Program-made: the position numbers and the translations under genes
Shown here: one piece after another, positions 8,317-18,924 of the stretch
Layout: each line of letters opens with the position of its first letter
Position numbering within the stretch: the stretch's first letter is position 1
DNA from: Polynucleobacter sp. UK-FUSCHL-C3
GTDB lineage: Bacteria > Pseudomonadota > Gammaproteobacteria > Burkholderiales > Burkholderiaceae
Direction of reading: 5' to 3'
NCBI RefSeq assembly: GCF_040409815.1
Contig: NZ_CP099959.1
Coordinates: 1,612,001-1,676,000, forward strand
DNA: 64,000 nt
Notes under the pieces: model-generated
The model's database searches: none
Told to the model about the DNA's origin: nothing
Seen by the model: only the letters and a program-made list of their open reading frames with translations

Positions 8317-11127
8317 TTAGGGGCGTGATGGCGCACCAAAGACTTGATTCCAGAGAGCACTAACGTAGGTTCTGGCGTTTGCAAATTCAGGGTGTTGGTC
8401 AATATCAATGCGCGTTTTTTCTGCGCCATCCAAACGTAAGCGGTGTTGCTGCGCCCTAAATATTCGATAGGCGTTGGCAATTTCTAAGGCCTGTACATCG
8501 GTAATAAGTTCATGCTCTGCAGCAATTCGGAGTAATGCAATATTCCCTAAATTACCCAGTAAAGCAGGAAATTGCTTCGCATAGGCCAAAACAAAAAATT
8601 GCACCATAAACTCAATATCAACCATTCCCCCAGGGTCATGCTTTAGATCAAAGTCTGAGGATGCATTTGGATGGCCAGCATGGACCTTGTGGCGCATCTC
8701 AATAATCTCATTTTTGAGTTCATTCGTTTTGCGTTCCTGCGATAGAACCTCCTTACGGATCTCCTCAAAGCGCTTGCCAACATCGGGGTTGCCTGCTGCA
8801 AAGCGTGCCCGTGAGATCGCCTGATGCTCCCAAACCCATGCCGCATTATCACCTTCGCGCAACTGATATCGTCTAAACGAATCTAGACTGGTCACCAAAA
8901 ATCCTGCTGCGCCATTCGGACGTAAGCGTGTATCAATCTCAAATAAAGTGCCTGCTGCTGTTAAGGTTGTTAGCCAATTAATCATTCGTTTGCCCAAGAT
9001 TGAAAAAACCTCTTGAGCTGATTGGTCACTCGCTGGGGCATCGTATAAAAATACGAGATCCAGATCGGATGCATACCCTAACTCCTTGCCACCCAATTTG
9101 CCGTAGGCGATGACTGCAAACTGCGGTAATTTCTTGACATCTACAGAAAACTTTTGGGCAACAGTTGGCCAAACACGTTCATAGGTAACCTGCAAAATTA
9201 GATCGGCTAGAGCGGAGAGTCGATCACTTACTCGCTCGACACTTAAACCCTCTGGGGCGCCAATCCCCAAATCTGCTAAGAGAATTAAGAAGGTCTCCGT
9301 GTGGTGTGTAATACGCAAAATATCCATTGCATGATCAGGGCTTGCATGGTCATCAAGAGCGTCATCTAAGCGCATATCCAAATCGATCTTGACCTTTTTC
9401 CAATAACTATCTGGATCGTGGATTAGCTCTGACTGAGCGCTAGCGGATAAAAGGTCATCCAATAAGTGAGGGTGTCTAGCGAGATACTGAGCCGCCCATT
9501 GAGAGGAGCTCAAGAGTAAAAGCACCTTTTGTAATGCATTGGAATACTCTGCCAAAATAGATAAATAAGCACCGCGCCTAGAAATTGCTTCGAGCAAGTC
9601 AAAGAAACGTAATAGGGTTTGATCTGCGTCACCGACATTTGAGACAGTGATATCTGTTGCAGCTTTTTTAAGCAAACCTCGGATCACCAAACGACTTTTT
9701 TCTGGTAAAGCCTTTACGCGAGAGCTATCCTGCCAACTTTGCCAACGCTCGTGCACTTTTGGAAATAGAGCGGGATCGGGCTGCCAATCCATATCGTTTG
9801 CATCGAGTTGCAAACGACCGCCCGCATCCAAAGAGAATGCTTTCTCAAAGTAACGTGCCACTCGATTCTGGTGATCGTTGAACTCTTGTAAAAATGTCTC
9901 GAGCGTAATGACTTGATCTGGTCCGGCCATAGCCTGGGCAAGCTGTAAACGCGCTTCATCACTTTCTGGAAAATAATGGGTTTGCTGATCTTCCCAAATC
10001 TGTATTCGATGCTCTAGGCGTCGTAAGAATACGTAAGCCCCCTTTAAGTCATGAATTTCTTCAGGACTCATCAGTTGATTGGCTTCTAATAGATCTAACA
10101 CCTCTAAGGTTGGGCGAATCCGTAAACGAGGATCTGTGCCGCCACGCATGAGTTGAAACATTTGTGCCAGAAATTCAATTTCACGAATTCCGCCTCGGCC
10201 TAATTTAATATCCCGCGATCGGCCACTACGGTTGCTACTTCGCTTCTCTGCTTCACGCTGAATTTGTGCATGTAACTCACGAATCGCCGCAATCACCCCA
10301 TAGTCCAAATGACGACGATAGACAAATGGACGAATAATTTGCTCTAGACCCTTTTCACACCGAGCGTGATCGGGGTGATCTTTTAGGGGATAAATCATGC
10401 GACCTTTGATCCAAGCGTAGCGCTCCCACTCTCGACCTTGAACAAAGAGATATTCTTCGAGCATTTCTAAACTACAAACCAATGGGCCAGAATCTCCATT
10501 GGGCCTTAGTCGCATATCGACCCGAAAAACAAAACCATTGACATCGTGTTCAGAAATAATTCTGATAAGGCGACGCCCGAGTTTTGTAAACCACTCGTGG
10601 TTCGAGATCGAGCTAGAGCCACCTCGGGTATCGCCCTCTTCTTCATACAAAAAGATTAGGTCAATATCGGATGAAAGATTGAGTTCCTTTCCCCCCAACT
10701 TACCCATGCCCACAATCATGAGCGGCAACTCGTAGTCGGCTAAACGAGCCCATGGCAAGCCAAATCGGCTATTAAGATCTCGGCGAATATAAGCTACCGT
10801 CAATGCCAAACTCTGCTGAGCAAAGTAACTCAGGGCATGCGTAACCTCATCAAGAGTTGCCAAGCCATTAAGGTCTCGATACGCAATCCATAGCATTAAG
10901 CGCTGGCGGGCAAGGCGTAACTCGCTCATTAAGGCAGACTCTTCAAGACCCTCTTGACCCAAGGACTGCCGCAAGGATAGAAGCAATCCGTCTATCTGCT
11001 TAGGCTCAATGGGGGTATGAAGTCTCTCCTCAAGCCATCCTCGCCATTGCTGCTGTGCCCCTAGCCAACGGCTGGCAAATAAGGAGTGGTTCTCTAGAAA
11101 AGTAAGAGCAGTTTGGGTATTGACCAT
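8317..11127 (-). CDS. glnE: bifunctional glutamine synthetase adenylyltransferase/deadenylase
   Basis: GlnE adds or removes AMP on glutamine synthetase in response to PII, tuning nitrogen assimilation. The 936-residue protein has the two nucleotidyltransferase halves expected. The N-terminal, deadenylylating half has GMGKLGGKELNLSSDIDLIF with a DxD metal site. The C-terminal, adenylylating half has AYGKLGGKELGYASDLDLVF. Helical regulatory segments connect them, and the protein ends with the conserved helical domain. Length is normal and both active sites look intact. It is divergent from yhdP over 57 bp. The start used is the ATG at 11127, beginning MVNTQTALTFLENHS. Confidence 0.97.
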   Translation of the reverse strand: MVNTQTALTFLENHSLFASRWLGAQQQWRGWLEERLHTPIEPKQIDGLLLSLRQSLGQEGLEESALMSELRLARQRLMLWIAYRDLNGLATLDEVTHALSYFAQQSLALTVAYIRRDLNSRFGLPWARLADYELPLMIVGMGKLGGKELNLSSDIDLIFLYEEEGDTRGGSSSISNHEWFTKLGRRLIRIISEHDVNGFVFRVDMRLRPNGDSGPLVCSLEMLEEYLFVQGREWERYAWIKGRMIYPLKDHPDHARCEKGLEQIIRPFVYRRHLDYGVIAAIRELHAQIQREAEKRSSNRSGRSRDIKLGRGGIREIEFLAQMFQLMRGGTDPRLRIRPTLEVLDLLEANQLMSPEEIHDLKGAYVFLRRLEHRIQIWEDQQTHYFPESDEARLQLAQAMAGPDQVITLETFLQEFNDHQNRVARYFEKAFSLDAGGRLQLDANDMDWQPDPALFPKVHERWQSWQDSSRVKALPEKSRLVIRGLLKKAATDITVSNVGDADQTLLRFFDLLEAISRRGAYLSILAEYSNALQKVLLLLSSSQWAAQYLARHPHLLDDLLSASAQSELIHDPDSYWKKVKIDLDMRLDDALDDHASPDHAMDILRITHHTETFLILLADLGIGAPEGLSVERVSDRLSALADLILQVTYERVWPTVAQKFSVDVKKLPQFAVIAYGKLGGKELGYASDLDLVFLYDAPASDQSAQEVFSILGKRMINWLTTLTAAGTLFEIDTRLRPNGAAGFLVTSLDSFRRYQLREGDNAAWVWEHQAISRARFAAGNPDVGKRFEEIRKEVLSQERKTNELKNEIIEMRHKVHAGHPNASSDFDLKHDPGGMVDIEFMVQFFVLAYAKQFPALLGNLGNIALLRIAAEHELITDVQALEIANAYRIFRAQQHRLRLDGAEKTRIDIDQHPEFANARTYVSALWNQVFGAPSRP

Positions 11128-11184
11128 ATCTAATCTTAATCTTTACTAGCCCAATTGAATTCGGGTGTCGGATAATAGGGATTG

Positions 11185-14100
11185 ATGACCGAGAAAAAGT
11201 ACCCACTTCGCCTAAAAGACCTCCTTAGGTTACGGCCCACCACCAGTTCTTGGGTCCAATGGTCTCGGCGCCTATTGATCCTTGGCCTAGTTATTGTGAG
11301 CCTTGGGGTCATTGGGCATCTATTGATTCGTTTTGTCGTCTGGCCTCAGATAGAAGCCTCAAAGCCTGCTATTGAAAAATTACTCTCGGAGCGAATTGGG
11401 GTGTCGGTAAAGATTGACCACCTGCATGTACATTGGGAAGGAATTCGGCCCGTATTTGACATGACCGGCCTTGAGTTCATTCCTAACCCAAACCAACAAA
11501 CAGCACTCATCCCCAATAGCCCTGGGCTCAAGATTCGGGAGATTCGGGGGGAATTAAGCTGGTCGTCTGTTTATCACCTTAAACCCCATTTCAACAAACT
11601 GCAGGCTAGCGATGCAATCATTCAAGTGGTTCGCGATAAACAAGAGCGCTTATTTGTTGCGGGCATCTTGGCTGGCACTGGGGCCGATGATCTCGATACC
11701 CAAAACTGGCTGTTTTCACAAAATAATCTTGAACTCAATAATGCGACTATTTTGTGGAAAGACTTTTCTAAATCGAAATCCGATGTAGCAGATCTGCGTA
11801 TTGAGACCTTAGCCCTTCGCAGTGGAATTCGTACTCACGAACTCAATATCGGCCTCTTTAGTCCATGGCACCAAGAGAAACTGAGCCTTTCAGGAAAATT
11901 TGTACACCGTATCGGTGGTGAGCCTGGAAATTGGCGCGATTGGATTGGTGATTTTCAATGGGATGTGCAATCACTTGATATTGGCCAATTAACCCGTGAT
12001 TTTGAAATCCCCTTTAAACAACTAAGCGGGGTCTTACGCTCTTCCGGAGCTCTCTCTCTTTCTAAAGGACTACCAGATGGCGGTCAGTTCGCTCTGTCAA
12101 TTGATCGTCCCATATTTCAACAATCAAAAAGTAATCAAGCGATTGAATTTGCCCAGCTAGAGTTAGATGCCAAACAATTTACCTCTGGTAAATTTGTTTC
12201 ATTAGGCATTCAACGATTTACATGGCGCGAGAAGAACCAAGGCTCCAACACAGCCCCTGAAAGTCTGGCGCCCATGACATTTTCTTGGCAAGTTCCGAAG
12301 AAAAATACGGAGATCGAAAAGTTCTCTTTTTCTTCCTCTAAAATTGGCTTACAAAACCTTAGTCTCTTTGCCTTAAATTTGCCCCTGCCAAGCAGGATTC
12401 GCCAAATCATTGAGCAAAGCGAGCCAAGGGGCGAACTAAACGATGTATCCATTACCTGGTCTGAAAACAAATCAACTATTCCGCTTGTTGGTGGCCTAAT
12501 CAGTGGGCAAGGGCCTAAATTTGACGTCTCCGGAAAACTTAATAATGTCTCCGTTAAGCGCTATCAAGATATTGTTCCTGGAATCACAAACCTTACTGGG
12601 AAAATTCTGGCCAATCAAGATCAGGGCAATATCGATCTAAACTCTAAAAATCTCCAATTAGTAATTGATGGGTTTTTGGCTGACCCAAAAATGAACTTTG
12701 ATACCGTCAAAGGAAAAGTAAATTGGTCTCTAAAGAATAAGCAATGGCTAATTGGGCTTGATGATCTTGCGGTTGCTAATAAAGATCTTGCTCTAAATAC
12801 AAAAGGTAGCTACCTAATTGGTAAAGAAAAGAATCCTGACAGCATGGACCTTGCCATTCAATTTGATCGTGCTGAAATTCAAACCATTTTTCGCTACTTA
12901 CCTTCTGAAATGTCCAAGGACGCTCGAAGCTATATTGAAAAAGCGGTCATTGGTGGTCAAATCAAAAATGGTAGTCTGAAAATAAAGGGGGACCCCAATA
13001 AGGCTCCATTTGAGACTCCCAACTCAGGTGAACTAACTCTAACGCTACCAATTACCAAAGTAGTTTATCGCCCTGCACCCCTATTTCCTGCAAATAAAGG
13101 GTCCTGGCCAGAATTTACTGATCTCGAAGGTCAAATCACCATGCAGCAGGCTAAACTTGCTGCGAACATTCAGAGTGCTCGCTACAAGGGATTGCAAATA
13201 CAAAATCTCAATGCTGAAATTGTAAACATCGCAAGCAAGCAAGCTAGTGTTCAGTTCAAGGCTGTAGTTAATGGTCCCATTGATGACATGATGGACTATC
13301 TCAGAACAACTCCCGTTCTTTTACAAAGGCCGGCTCTTGCAAATCAGTTGAAAATATCGGGTCTCGGTAAATTAGATTTGGGATTTACTTTACCACTCCA
13401 AAATACTAATGACCTCAAATTAAATGCTGCGCTTTATCTAAATAACAATATAGTTCAATGGTCTGATCTAGCGCCATTTAATAAAGTACAAGGAACTGTT
13501 CGCTTAACAGAAGATCTACCTCAATTTGAGCAGATCAGCGCTGAGTTTTTTGGTGGCACCGTTAGCTTAAAACAAAATGCTGTATCTCAAAATAAAAAGG
13601 ATTTGTACGACCTAAGTGGCAAGGTTGATCTTGCGCGGCTCAAAGAGCACTTCTCGGATAAGGTGGGCGCCCAATCACGACAATTACTAAACGCTCTAAA
13701 CGGCAATATTGGTTTTAAAGGAAATTTAGTTTTAAGTAGTAAGCTAACTGAGTTAAACCTGGATCTTGATCTCAATGCACTGGGGTCTAATTTGCCTCAG
13801 CCGCTAGATAAAAAAACGGGCAGCAATCTTAAGGGGCAGTTTAAATATCAATCTGTACTGAATGAGAGTACATCAAAGCGGACCTCGCAATGGTCTAGTC
13901 AGTTAGGAAAAAATATTAGTCTTGAAGGCCGAATCAATGCACAAGGTGTGATGAGTCAGGGTATTGGTATAGGTGTCACACCTCTTGTTCCTGAATCAGG
14001 AATTGGAATTAACTTGCAAGCTAATGATATCAATATCGATGACTGGCATAGTCTGCTTTACCCAAAGGCCCTGAGTAATAAAGCTCCTGTGCAAAAATCT

Positions 14101-15372
14101 ACTCAAGGGAGCATGAAAGGCAGCTCGAGTCCTGATGGGGATGGCCTCAAAGTATTGAATGCGCGCGTTCGAAATGCTGTCGCTCTGAATCGGCAATGGC
14201 CCAATCTCACCCTCAATGCAAAACTAGTAAATGGTAGCTGGCTGATCCAAGCTAAATCCCCCCTCCTTGAGGGGCAAGTTCAGTATGTAGAGCGCCCAGG
14301 ATTTGATCTCGTCAAAGGCAAATTAGTTCGCTTAAATGTTCCAAAATCAACCCCCCGGATAATTAGCGTGGCTGGTGATCCTAAGGCTAAAGCTGTCGCC
14401 AAAACTGTTCCCCTCAACTCTATTCCTGAACTAGATCTCACGATTGACCAGCTATCAATCAACCAATACAAGCCTGGGGGTATTGTGATCAAAACCCAAA
14501 ATAGTCTCAATAAGATCGCTATTCAAAACTTGGTCGTCACCAATGCAGAGGCAAGCACGAAGGTCTCGGGAGAGTGGTCTGTGGATACCCAGGGTAACAA
14601 TGAACGTATTTTGCTAGACGTGAGTTCAGAGATTAAAGATCTTGGTGGAGTGATTGTACACTGGGGTAGTCCAAAAGCGGTGGAAGGTGGCAAAGGAATT
14701 GTTACTGCGCAACTGGATTGGAGCGGTCCTCCGTATGATCCTGCCTATGAAACCCTTAGTGGAAAGATTGCTATTAAACTTGAAAATGGGCGGTTGCTCC
14801 AAGTCGATTCTGGGATTGCCAAAGTCATCGGTGTATTTAGCCTACAAAGTCTCCTAAAATTTGCAAGCTTTGATATTCAGGGAAGTCTCGGAAATGTTGT
14901 GACCGCAGGTACCAGCTTTAATACACTCTCCGGTGACTTTGTCATTCGTAATGGTGTTGCAAGAACCCAAAACTTTACAATGCAATTAAACCAAGCGCGT
15001 GTTGCGACAAGCGGCTTAGTGAACATCCCCAAACAAACACAAGATTTACGTATTACGATTTTTCCAACGATTGATGCGACTGCCGGTGCTCTGGCACTTT
15101 TTGCTGTCAACCCCATCATTGGAGCAAGTGCTTTAATTAGTCAATACCTGATTAGCAACCAGCTAAATCGCACCCTGCAATCGGATTATCTTGTTCAAGG
15201 CAGTTGGGATAAGCCTGATGTTATTGCGTTAGATCAAAATGGACAACCCTTGGATCCAAAAATCATCGAGACTATTCGTTCCCGCAATCTTTTGCGTGAG
15301 CAAAAAATGCCAAGCGCGCCTTCTACACCGAATACCCCCAGCCGTGCTCCAAGCGTTTCTCCTCAGAACTGA
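11185..15372 (+). CDS. yhdP: YhdP/AsmA-like envelope protein, probable phospholipid transport
   Basis: This is a very large protein of 1395 residues with a single N-terminal membrane segment (about residues 30-53, LLILGLVIVSLGVIGHLLIR). It is followed by a long periplasmic beta-rich region and an AsmA-like C-terminal domain with a hydrophobic helical stretch (ATAGALALFAVNPIIGASAL). This architecture is that of YhdP (TIGR02099), one of the AsmA-like proteins thought to carry phospholipids from inner to outer membrane. Sequence identity is low across the middle, so the assignment rests on size, topology and the C-terminal signature. ATG 11185 is preferred over the overlapping TTG at 11182. It is divergent from glnE and followed by a nitrilase-family gene. 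Confidence 0.85.
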   Translation: MTEKKYPLRLKDLLRLRPTTSSWVQWSRRLLILGLVIVSLGVIGHLLIRFVVWPQIEASKPAIEKLLSERIGVSVKIDHLHVHWEGIRPVFDMTGLEFIPNPNQQTALIPNSPGLKIREIRGELSWSSVYHLKPHFNKLQASDAIIQVVRDKQERLFVAGILAGTGADDLDTQNWLFSQNNLELNNATILWKDFSKSKSDVADLRIETLALRSGIRTHELNIGLFSPWHQEKLSLSGKFVHRIGGEPGNWRDWIGDFQWDVQSLDIGQLTRDFEIPFKQLSGVLRSSGALSLSKGLPDGGQFALSIDRPIFQQSKSNQAIEFAQLELDAKQFTSGKFVSLGIQRFTWREKNQGSNTAPESLAPMTFSWQVPKKNTEIEKFSFSSSKIGLQNLSLFALNLPLPSRIRQIIEQSEPRGELNDVSITWSENKSTIPLVGGLISGQGPKFDVSGKLNNVSVKRYQDIVPGITNLTGKILANQDQGNIDLNSKNLQLVIDGFLADPKMNFDTVKGKVNWSLKNKQWLIGLDDLAVANKDLALNTKGSYLIGKEKNPDSMDLAIQFDRAEIQTIFRYLPSEMSKDARSYIEKAVIGGQIKNGSLKIKGDPNKAPFETPNSGELTLTLPITKVVYRPAPLFPANKGSWPEFTDLEGQITMQQAKLAANIQSARYKGLQIQNLNAEIVNIASKQASVQFKAVVNGPIDDMMDYLRTTPVLLQRPALANQLKISGLGKLDLGFTLPLQNTNDLKLNAALYLNNNIVQWSDLAPFNKVQGTVRLTEDLPQFEQISAEFFGGTVSLKQNAVSQNKKDLYDLSGKVDLARLKEHFSDKVGAQSRQLLNALNGNIGFKGNLVLSSKLTELNLDLDLNALGSNLPQPLDKKTGSNLKGQFKYQSVLNESTSKRTSQWSSQLGKNISLEGRINAQGVMSQGIGIGVTPLVPESGIGINLQANDINIDDWHSLLYPKALSNKAPVQKSTQGSMKGSSSPDGDGLKVLNARVRNAVALNRQWPNLTLNAKLVNGSWLIQAKSPLLEGQVQYVERPGFDLVKGKLVRLNVPKSTPRIISVAGDPKAKAVAKTVPLNSIPELDLTIDQLSINQYKPGGIVIKTQNSLNKIAIQNLVVTNAEASTKVSGEWSVDTQGNNERILLDVSSEIKDLGGVIVHWGSPKAVEGGKGIVTAQLDWSGPPYDPAYETLSGKIAIKLENGRLLQVDSGIAKVIGVFSLQSLLKFASFDIQGSLGNVVTAGTSFNTLSGDFVIRNGVARTQNFTMQLNQARVATSGLVNIPKQTQDLRITIFPTIDATAGALALFAVNPIIGASALISQYLISNQLNRTLQSDYLVQGSWDKPDVIALDQNGQPLDPKIIETIRSRNLLREQKMPSAPSTPNTPSRAPSVSPQN

Positions 15373-15405
15373 GAAATTTGTCATTCAGTATTAGTATTGA
15401 GCTAT

Positions 15406-16227
15406 ATGCCTCGATCTCTTAGCGTTGCCGCCATCCAAATGATCTCTTCTGCCTATTTAGAGGGGAATCTAGAGACGGCCCGACGTCTTGTTGGCGAGGC
15501 GGCTAAAGCGGGGGCTAAGGTCATCACACTGCCAGAGTATTTTTGCCTAATGGGTCTTAACGACACCGATAAGGTGAAAGTTCGGGAGGCCTTTGGTAGC
15601 GGGCCAATTCAATCAGCGATGCAAGAGCTTGCACATCAGCATCAGATTTATTTATTCGCGGGCACAATACCCCTTGAAGCAAGTGATCAGCATAAGGTTT
15701 TAAATACCACCCTCGTATTTAATCCTCAGGGTATTTGTACCGCTCGTTACGACAAAATGCATTTGTTTGGCTTCCAAACCGAAAAAGAGCGTTACCAAGA
15801 GTCTGAGACCATTGAGGCAGGCAATCAAATCAGCACGGTGCGCATCCATGATCAAGATGAAGACTGGGTTTTTGGCTTAAGCATTTGCTACGATCTGCGC
15901 TTTCCGGAGCTCTACCGCCAACACGAAACTGTAGACTGCCAAGTAATACCCGCGGCATTTACCCACACAACCGGTAAAGACCATTGGGAGATTTTATTAC
16001 GCGCCCGCGCAATTGAAAACCAATGTTATTTCTTAGCGTCGGCTCAGGGTGGCTTGCATCAGAACCAAAGGCAGACCTGGGGGCAGTCTATGCTAATTGA
16101 TCCCTGGGGTCACATCATTCAAGAACTTCCTAGCGGCGAGGGATTTGTAATTGGTCAAGTCCAAAAAGAAACCCTTGAGGGGGTTCGCTCCAAGCTGCCT
16201 GCTCTAAAACATCGTAAGCTATCGTAA
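15406..16227 (+). CDS. carbon-nitrogen hydrolase, Nit1-type amidase
   Basis: This is a nitrilase-superfamily enzyme of 273 residues from ATG 15406; a TTG at 15397 would add three residues. The Glu-Lys-Cys triad is visible in LPEYFCL (about residue 43), KMHLFGF (about 120) and the nucleophile in SICYDLRFPEL (about 157). The sequence resembles Nit1-type proteins, which deaminate oxidised glutathione (deaminoglutathione amidase). That specific substrate is inferred from family resemblance. Its stop overlaps the ATG of tldD by one base, so the two genes are translationally linked. Confidence 0.9.
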   Translation: MPRSLSVAAIQMISSAYLEGNLETARRLVGEAAKAGAKVITLPEYFCLMGLNDTDKVKVREAFGSGPIQSAMQELAHQHQIYLFAGTIPLEASDQHKVLNTTLVFNPQGICTARYDKMHLFGFQTEKERYQESETIEAGNQISTVRIHDQDEDWVFGLSICYDLRFPELYRQHETVDCQVIPAAFTHTTGKDHWEILLRARAIENQCYFLASAQGGLHQNQRQTWGQSMLIDPWGHIIQELPSGEGFVIGQVQKETLEGVRSKLPALKHRKLS

Positions 16228-17720
16228 TGAATACCTCTGATCTTCCACTACATCATCTTGCAGCACCCCTTGAGGCCAACCAAGCCTTTGATCTCGCAAA
16301 CTCTGTTTTGCTTAAGCCAAATGGGCTGAGCACCTCAGACCTAGATCATCTGTTTGGTGTGATGCATGCACATCGTCTAGACGATGCCGATCTTTATTTT
16401 CAACACACACGAAGCGAACAATGGAGTCTGGAGGAAGGCATTGTTAAATCCGGTAGCTTCAATATTGATCAAGGGGTTGGGGTCCGCGCTATCTCAGGAG
16501 ATAAAACAGCCTTTGCCTACTCGGATGTCATTAGCGCAGAAGCTTTATTAAAAGCAGCCAATGCCACTCGAGTGATTGGACCAAAAGGTGGGATGGTAAA
16601 ACTTCGCAACCCGATCATAGGACAAAGCCATTTAAGTACGTCACTGTACTCCCACCTGAATCCATTGGACTCCTTAAAGCCTCCAGAAAAAATTGCGCTC
16701 CTCGAGCAAATTGAACGTCGTGCTAAAGCACGTGATCCCCGCATCATTCAAGTAATGGCGAGCCTTGCGGGTGAATTTGATGTTGTTCTGGTAGCACGCG
16801 CAAATGGTTTAATGGCAGCCGATATCCGTCCATTAGTACGCGTATCCGTTCACGTCATTGCCGAACAAAATGGTCGTCGTGAATCAGGCTCTGCTGGCGG
16901 TGGCGCACGAACTGACTACGGCTTCTTTAATGCAGAACGAATTCATCAATGGGTTGATGAAGCGGTTGACAACGCTCTACTCAATTTGGGTTCACGGCCC
17001 GCTCCTGCAGGACCAATGACTGTGGTTATGGGCCCAGGCTGGCCGGGTGTACTCTTGCATGAGGCAATCGGACACGGACTTGAGGGCGACTTCAATCGTA
17101 AGGGCTCCTCAGCCTTCTCGGGCCGAATCGGTGAACGCGTAGCCGCCAAGGGTGTAACAGTGGTTGATGACGGTACCTTAAGCGGTCGACGTGGCTCCCT
17201 CAATATGGATGACGAAGGTACGCCAACACAATGCACCACACTGATCGAAGATGGGGTGCTCAAAGGCTACATTCAAGATAGTTTAAATGCGCGTCTGATG
17301 AAGATGCCCTTGACTGGGAATGGCCGACGCGAAAGCTTCGCCTCCCTCCCCCTACCCCGAATGACGAATACATATATGCTGGCTGGCCAATACGACCCCC
17401 AAGAAATTGTGGCGAGCATTGATCGTGGTTTATACGCAGTGAACTTTGGCGGCGGTCAGGTTGATATTACAAGCGGTAAATTTGTGTTCTCTGCCTCGGT
17501 CGCATATTGGGTAGAAAACGGTAAGATTCAATATCCGGTGAAAGGTGCAACCATCATCGGCAATGGCCCTGAATCTCTCAAGCAGGTCACTATGATTGGC
17601 AACGATTTACGTTTAGATAGTGGGGTTGGCGTATGCGGTAAAGAAGGTCAGAGTGTGCCTGTTGGAGTTGGTCAGCCCACCTTACGAATTAATCAAATGA
17701 CTGTAGGTGGAACCGCCTAA
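16227..17720 (+). CDS. tldD: metalloprotease TldD
   Basis: TldD is the catalytic subunit of the TldD/TldE protease, known from microcin B17 maturation and CcdA degradation. The 497-residue protein carries the HExxxH-type zinc motif HEAIGHGLEGDF at about residues 276-287. The C-terminal region is glycine-rich and conserved (CGKEGQSVPVGVGQPTLRI). TldE (PmbA), its usual partner, is not in this window. The ATG start overlaps the stop codon of the upstream amidase gene. It is followed 38 bp later by the DAHP synthase gene. Confidence 0.96.
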   Translation: MNTSDLPLHHLAAPLEANQAFDLANSVLLKPNGLSTSDLDHLFGVMHAHRLDDADLYFQHTRSEQWSLEEGIVKSGSFNIDQGVGVRAISGDKTAFAYSDVISAEALLKAANATRVIGPKGGMVKLRNPIIGQSHLSTSLYSHLNPLDSLKPPEKIALLEQIERRAKARDPRIIQVMASLAGEFDVVLVARANGLMAADIRPLVRVSVHVIAEQNGRRESGSAGGGARTDYGFFNAERIHQWVDEAVDNALLNLGSRPAPAGPMTVVMGPGWPGVLLHEAIGHGLEGDFNRKGSSAFSGRIGERVAAKGVTVVDDGTLSGRRGSLNMDDEGTPTQCTTLIEDGVLKGYIQDSLNARLMKMPLTGNGRRESFASLPLPRMTNTYMLAGQYDPQEIVASIDRGLYAVNFGGGQVDITSGKFVFSASVAYWVENGKIQYPVKGATIIGNGPESLKQVTMIGNDLRLDSGVGVCGKEGQSVPVGVGQPTLRINQMTVGGTA

Positions 17721-17758
17721 AAAGGCAGTCTTTGTAATCAGGCTTTAGAATAGAAGCC

Positions 17759-18880
17759 ATGAGCACTAAACCCCAAAACCCTCAAGAAAGCTGGTACGCG
17801 AGTATCGATAAGACCTCTGCGACCGATGACCAACGCGTAGGTAATATTACGGTTCTGCCTCCGCCAGAGCATTTAATTCGGTTTTTTCCTATTTCTGGCA
17901 CGCCAACGGAGAAGTTAATCGGTCGTACCCGCGAGAAAATCCGCAATCTTATCCATGGCAAAGATGATCGTTTATTGGTCATCATCGGCCCCTGCTCCAT
18001 TCATGATCCAGCAGCTGCAGTTGAGTATTGTCAACGTCTCTTAAAAGAACGTAGCCGCCTGAGCGCGGATCTTGAAATCGTGATGCGTGTCTATTTTGAA
18101 AAGCCACGTACTACGGTAGGCTGGAAGGGTTTAATCAACGACCCCTACCTTGATGAAAGTTTTAAGATCGAAGAAGGTTTGCGTATTGCACGCCAGGTGC
18201 TAATGGAAATTAATCGTCTCGGCATGCCAGCGGGTAGTGAGTTCCTCGATGTAATTTCCCCCCAATACATCGCTGATCTAATCTCATGGGGTGCAATTGG
18301 TGCGCGCACCACCGAAAGCCAGGTTCACCGAGAGCTAAGCTCTGGCCTGTCTGCGCCGATTGGATTTAAAAATGGTACGGATGGCAATATCAAGATAGCG
18401 ACAGACGCCATTCAGGCGGCGCATCGACCACACCACTTCCTTTCAGTGCACAAAAATGGTCAAGTTGCCATTGTAGAAACTAAGGGCAATAAAGACTGCC
18501 ACGTAATTTTGCGGGGCGGCAAAGAACCAAACTATGAAGCGAAGTATGTGCAAGCTGCTTGTGCTGAACTAGAAGCCGCCAAACTTCCAGCGCGATTGAT
18601 GATTGATCTATCGCATGCAAACTCAAGCAAGCAACATCAACGACAAATTGATGTGGCCAATGATATTGCCGAGCAAATTGAGAGTGGATCAAAAAATATT
18701 TTTGGGGTCATGATTGAAAGTCATCTCCATTCAGGTGCACAGAAATTTACACCCGGCAAAGATGATCCCAAGGCTCTAGAGTACGGCAAGAGTATTACGG
18801 ATGCTTGTATTAATTGGGATGACTCTGTACAAGTTCTTGAACGATTGGCGGAGGCTGTTCGTAAACGCCGACGCGCGTAA
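17759..18880 (+). CDS. aroG: 3-deoxy-7-phosphoheptulonate synthase, class I
   Basis: This enzyme condenses phosphoenolpyruvate and erythrose 4-phosphate to DAHP, the entry step of aromatic amino acid synthesis. The 373-residue protein shows the class I motifs VIIGPCSIHDPAAA, VYFEKPRTTVGWKGLINDP, IGARTTESQVHRELSSG and MIDLSHANSSK in the expected order. Whether it is the Phe-, Tyr- or Trp-sensitive isoenzyme cannot be told from the sequence alone. The symbol aroG is used as the generic class I name. A strong terminator follows 14 bp after the stop. Confidence 0.95.
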   Translation: MSTKPQNPQESWYASIDKTSATDDQRVGNITVLPPPEHLIRFFPISGTPTEKLIGRTREKIRNLIHGKDDRLLVIIGPCSIHDPAAAVEYCQRLLKERSRLSADLEIVMRVYFEKPRTTVGWKGLINDPYLDESFKIEEGLRIARQVLMEINRLGMPAGSEFLDVISPQYIADLISWGAIGARTTESQVHRELSSGLSAPIGFKNGTDGNIKIATDAIQAAHRPHHFLSVHKNGQVAIVETKGNKDCHVILRGGKEPNYEAKYVQAACAELEAAKLPARLMIDLSHANSSKQHQRQIDVANDIAEQIESGSKNIFGVMIESHLHSGAQKFTPGKDDPKALEYGKSITDACINWDDSVQVLERLAEAVRKRRRA

Positions 18881-18893
18881 GTACCCAAGTGAT

Positions 18894-18917
18894 ACGCGGA
18901 CCCTGGTCCGCGTTTTT
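18894..18917 (+). terminator. rho-independent terminator of the aroG transcript
   Basis: A perfect 9-bp inverted repeat (ACGCGGACC / GGTCCGCGT, 2-nt spacer) is followed by TTTTT. It lies 14 bp after the aroG stop and before the convergent adenosyltransferase gene. The minus-strand side has no T-run, so it acts mainly in the plus direction. Confidence 0.92.
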
Positions 18918-18924
18918 ATTTCTA

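Noticed and set aside
8302..8318. TAAGT / ACTTA repeat at the recN-glnE junction
   Set aside because: A 5-bp AT-rich stem without a T-run is expected by chance and is made largely of the two stop codons.
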